Below, piece by piece: positions 63,014-64,000 of a DNA stretch of 64,000 nt. The notes under the pieces were generated by a model, which worked only from the letters and a program-made list of their open reading frames with translations, was not told where the DNA came from and ran no database searches. The position numbers and the translations under genes were made by a program. This DNA is from Thermococcus sp. MV5. Lineage in GTDB: Archaea > Methanobacteriota_B > Thermococci > Thermococcales > Thermococcaceae. Within the stretch, counting starts at the first letter, position 1. Each line of letters begins with the position of its first letter. The stretch covers positions 186,001 to 250,000 of the forward strand of contig NZ_SNUE01000002.1 of assembly GCF_012027425.1 (NCBI RefSeq). Reading direction: 5' to 3'.

Positions 63014-63472
63014 TTAAAGACCTTTTTCCTTAGCTTCTGGCGGTTCTTCTATAAGGTTGTCACTATACTTGTCATAGTCTGCTAGTAAGAAGTCTTCACT
63101 TATTGAAAGGGCCTTTACCGCCTTTTCTTCTCCCGGGAACTTCTTGCCTGGGCAAACATCCACACACAAAGCACAGAACATACATCTCGAAACATAATGC
63201 CTTATTTTCCTAAGCTCAGGTATCCATTCCATGGCGTCTGCTGGACAGACGGTAATACAGAACCTGCATCCAATGCATCTCTCTGGATCATAATGAATCT
63301 TTCCTCTAAAGTCTTCTGGAACTGGGACTGGAGGATGTATCTTTACTTCTCCCTTTTGAACCTTTTCAATAAGTGCAGTAACATTAACAGGAGCATGTTT
63401 CACTGGAAAACGATTGGTGAAGGGCTTTTGAAGTGCTTGTTTTATCATCAGGAACATTGCTTTGGTAGGCAT
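63014..63472 (-). CDS. 4Fe-4S subunit (NuoI-like) of an Mbh/Mbx-type complex
   Basis: 152 residues. Two 4Fe-4S motifs: CIGCRFCITVCPADAM and CMFCALCVDVCPGKKF, at about residues 66-117. Between N-terminus and clusters is FPVKHAPVNV and PPVPVPEDFRGK, typical of MbhN/MbxN in Thermococcales respiratory complexes. It carries electrons in the peripheral arm. Overlaps no neighbour; the NuoH-like gene ends 1 nt upstream of its start. Confidence 0.87.
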   Translation of the reverse strand: MPTKAMFLMIKQALQKPFTNRFPVKHAPVNVTALIEKVQKGEVKIHPPVPVPEDFRGKIHYDPERCIGCRFCITVCPADAMEWIPELRKIRHYVSRCMFCALCVDVCPGKKFPGEEKAVKALSISEDFLLADYDKYSDNLIEEPPEAKEKGL

Positions 63473-63473
63473 T

Positions 63474-64000
63474 TCACATCACCTCCACCCATATTAAGAG
63501 TAGACCTAGCAAGGCTATTATGTTCACGTAAACCCAGAATAACCTTGAAGCTTGTTCAATTCTGAATCTTGCGAAAGATGTTCTAACTAAAGTCACTGCA
63601 GATATGTAGAATAACAGTACTTTGAATAAGAACCACAAGCCCTCAGCTATATAGAGAACGGGTCCTGAGAGGTTTAGACCAAATAAGTAACTGAGCGTAA
63701 ATGGTATGAAAAGAACCACTTCTATTGCTATCATTGCAAAGCCCCTTACTGCGTCTGAGAGATAGAATAAAGCGAGGTTTCTTCCACTGTACTCAGCGAG
63801 CATACCTTCAGCTATTTCTGTTTCTGCTTCAGCTATATCAAATGGAAGCTTCGCAAGCTCTGCAGGAGTCACCCAAAGGAATGCTATTAGAAGTAAGAAA
63901 ACTCCCAATCCTCCCAATGGACCTACAATAGTCCATACAGGCGTGGAAGCTATAGTGCTTAGTGAAAAGCTCTTGTATATTAGAGCAAACCCCGTTATTA
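63474..64000 (-). CDS. NuoH-like membrane subunit of an Mbh/Mbx-type complex (5' end outside window)
   Basis: The frame stays open to the window edge at 64000 and stops at 63474. Visible part has five TM helices. AELAKLPFDIAEAETEIAEG and EYSGRNLALFYLSD are the conserved NuoH/MbhM loop that contacts the quinone-like site and the peripheral arm. In Mbh (H2-evolving) and Mbx/Mbs (sulfane sulfur reducing) complexes this subunit links electron transfer to ion pumping. Which complex is meant needs genes outside the window. Confidence 0.87.
   Translation of the reverse strand, partial: ITGFALIYKSFSLSTIASTPVWTIVGPLGGLGVFLLLIAFLWVTPAELAKLPFDIAEAETEIAEGMLAEYSGRNLALFYLSDAVRGFAMIAIEVVLFIPFTLSYLFGLNLSGPVLYIAEGLWFLFKVLLFYISAVTLVRTSFARFRIEQASRLFWVYVNIIALLGLLLIWVEVM

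Overview
The window is a compact archaeal chromosome segment from the order Thermococcales, most like an AT-rich Thermococcus. The evidence is an ADP-dependent phosphofructokinase, a mevalonate kinase/isopentenyl phosphate kinase/type 2 IDI/GGPP synthase cluster, eukaryote-type ribosomal protein eS1, KEOPS Pcc1, a GAN-type RecJ nuclease, an archaeal RNase J, GGAGGTGA-type ribosome binding sites, TATA boxes 25-30 nt upstream of starts, a Thermococcales glycolytic motif, and Mbh/Mbx-type respiratory complex genes at the right edge.

Layout. 1-9.9 kb: accessory enzymes (GNATs, a metalloprotease-like protein, methyltransferase, MBL hydrolase, aldo/keto reductase), an XPD-like helicase and an M42 aminopeptidase. 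10-18.7 kb: SfsA, a Toprim protein, the Xer recombinase, ADP-PFK, a maleate isomerase-family protein, and an operon of a KaiC-like ATPase, a Walker-less KaiC-like partner and two polytopic membrane proteins, then MEMO1. Solitary IS200/IS605-type terminal sequences lie at 9987, 14977, 18647 and 31576 with no transposase or TnpB nearby. 19.2-24.6 kb: isoprenoid lipid precursor genes with RNase J inside. 24.8-36.8 kb: tRNA-Thr, small regulators, a Usp/ion-transporter/Usp block, a secreted Lon-type protease, a SagB-type oxidoreductase, uracil uptake and salvage, an Lrp regulator and a Ski2-like helicase.

38-43.8 kb is the most distinctive accessory region: a DUF5305 protein, a SipW-type signal peptidase and four secreted proteins, at least three with the TasA/camelysin-like (DUF1102) N-terminal signature, preceded by two winged-helix regulators. 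I read it as a candidate archaeal TasA-like fibre system; its mRNA appears to begin with a 10-bp hairpin.

44-50.9 kb: a biotin ECF transporter split around a regulator-type BirA with a probable operator, a JAMM protease, ArsR and Lrp regulators, a MazG-like protein and a DUF92 protein whose stop codon is part of a textbook C/D box guide sRNA (50883-50931) not annotated as a gene by any ORF. 50.9-54.9 kb: ribosomal operon S15-GAN-Pcc1-S3Ae-SPOUT methylase, with a strong leader hairpin and a possible SD-sequestering hairpin before S15. 55-64 kb: a stand-alone, probably non-catalytic Cas6; envelope glycan genes (MraY-like, HAD-GT2 fusion, DUF2304); dCMP deaminase; an HtpX-like protease with a BlaI-type regulator that looks frameshifted; tRNA-Lys and tRNA-Leu; a decayed aminotransferase; glyoxylate reductase; DUF72; and the 3' end of an Mbh/Mbx operon.

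All family calls come from reading motifs and from memory of these families; no database search was run.
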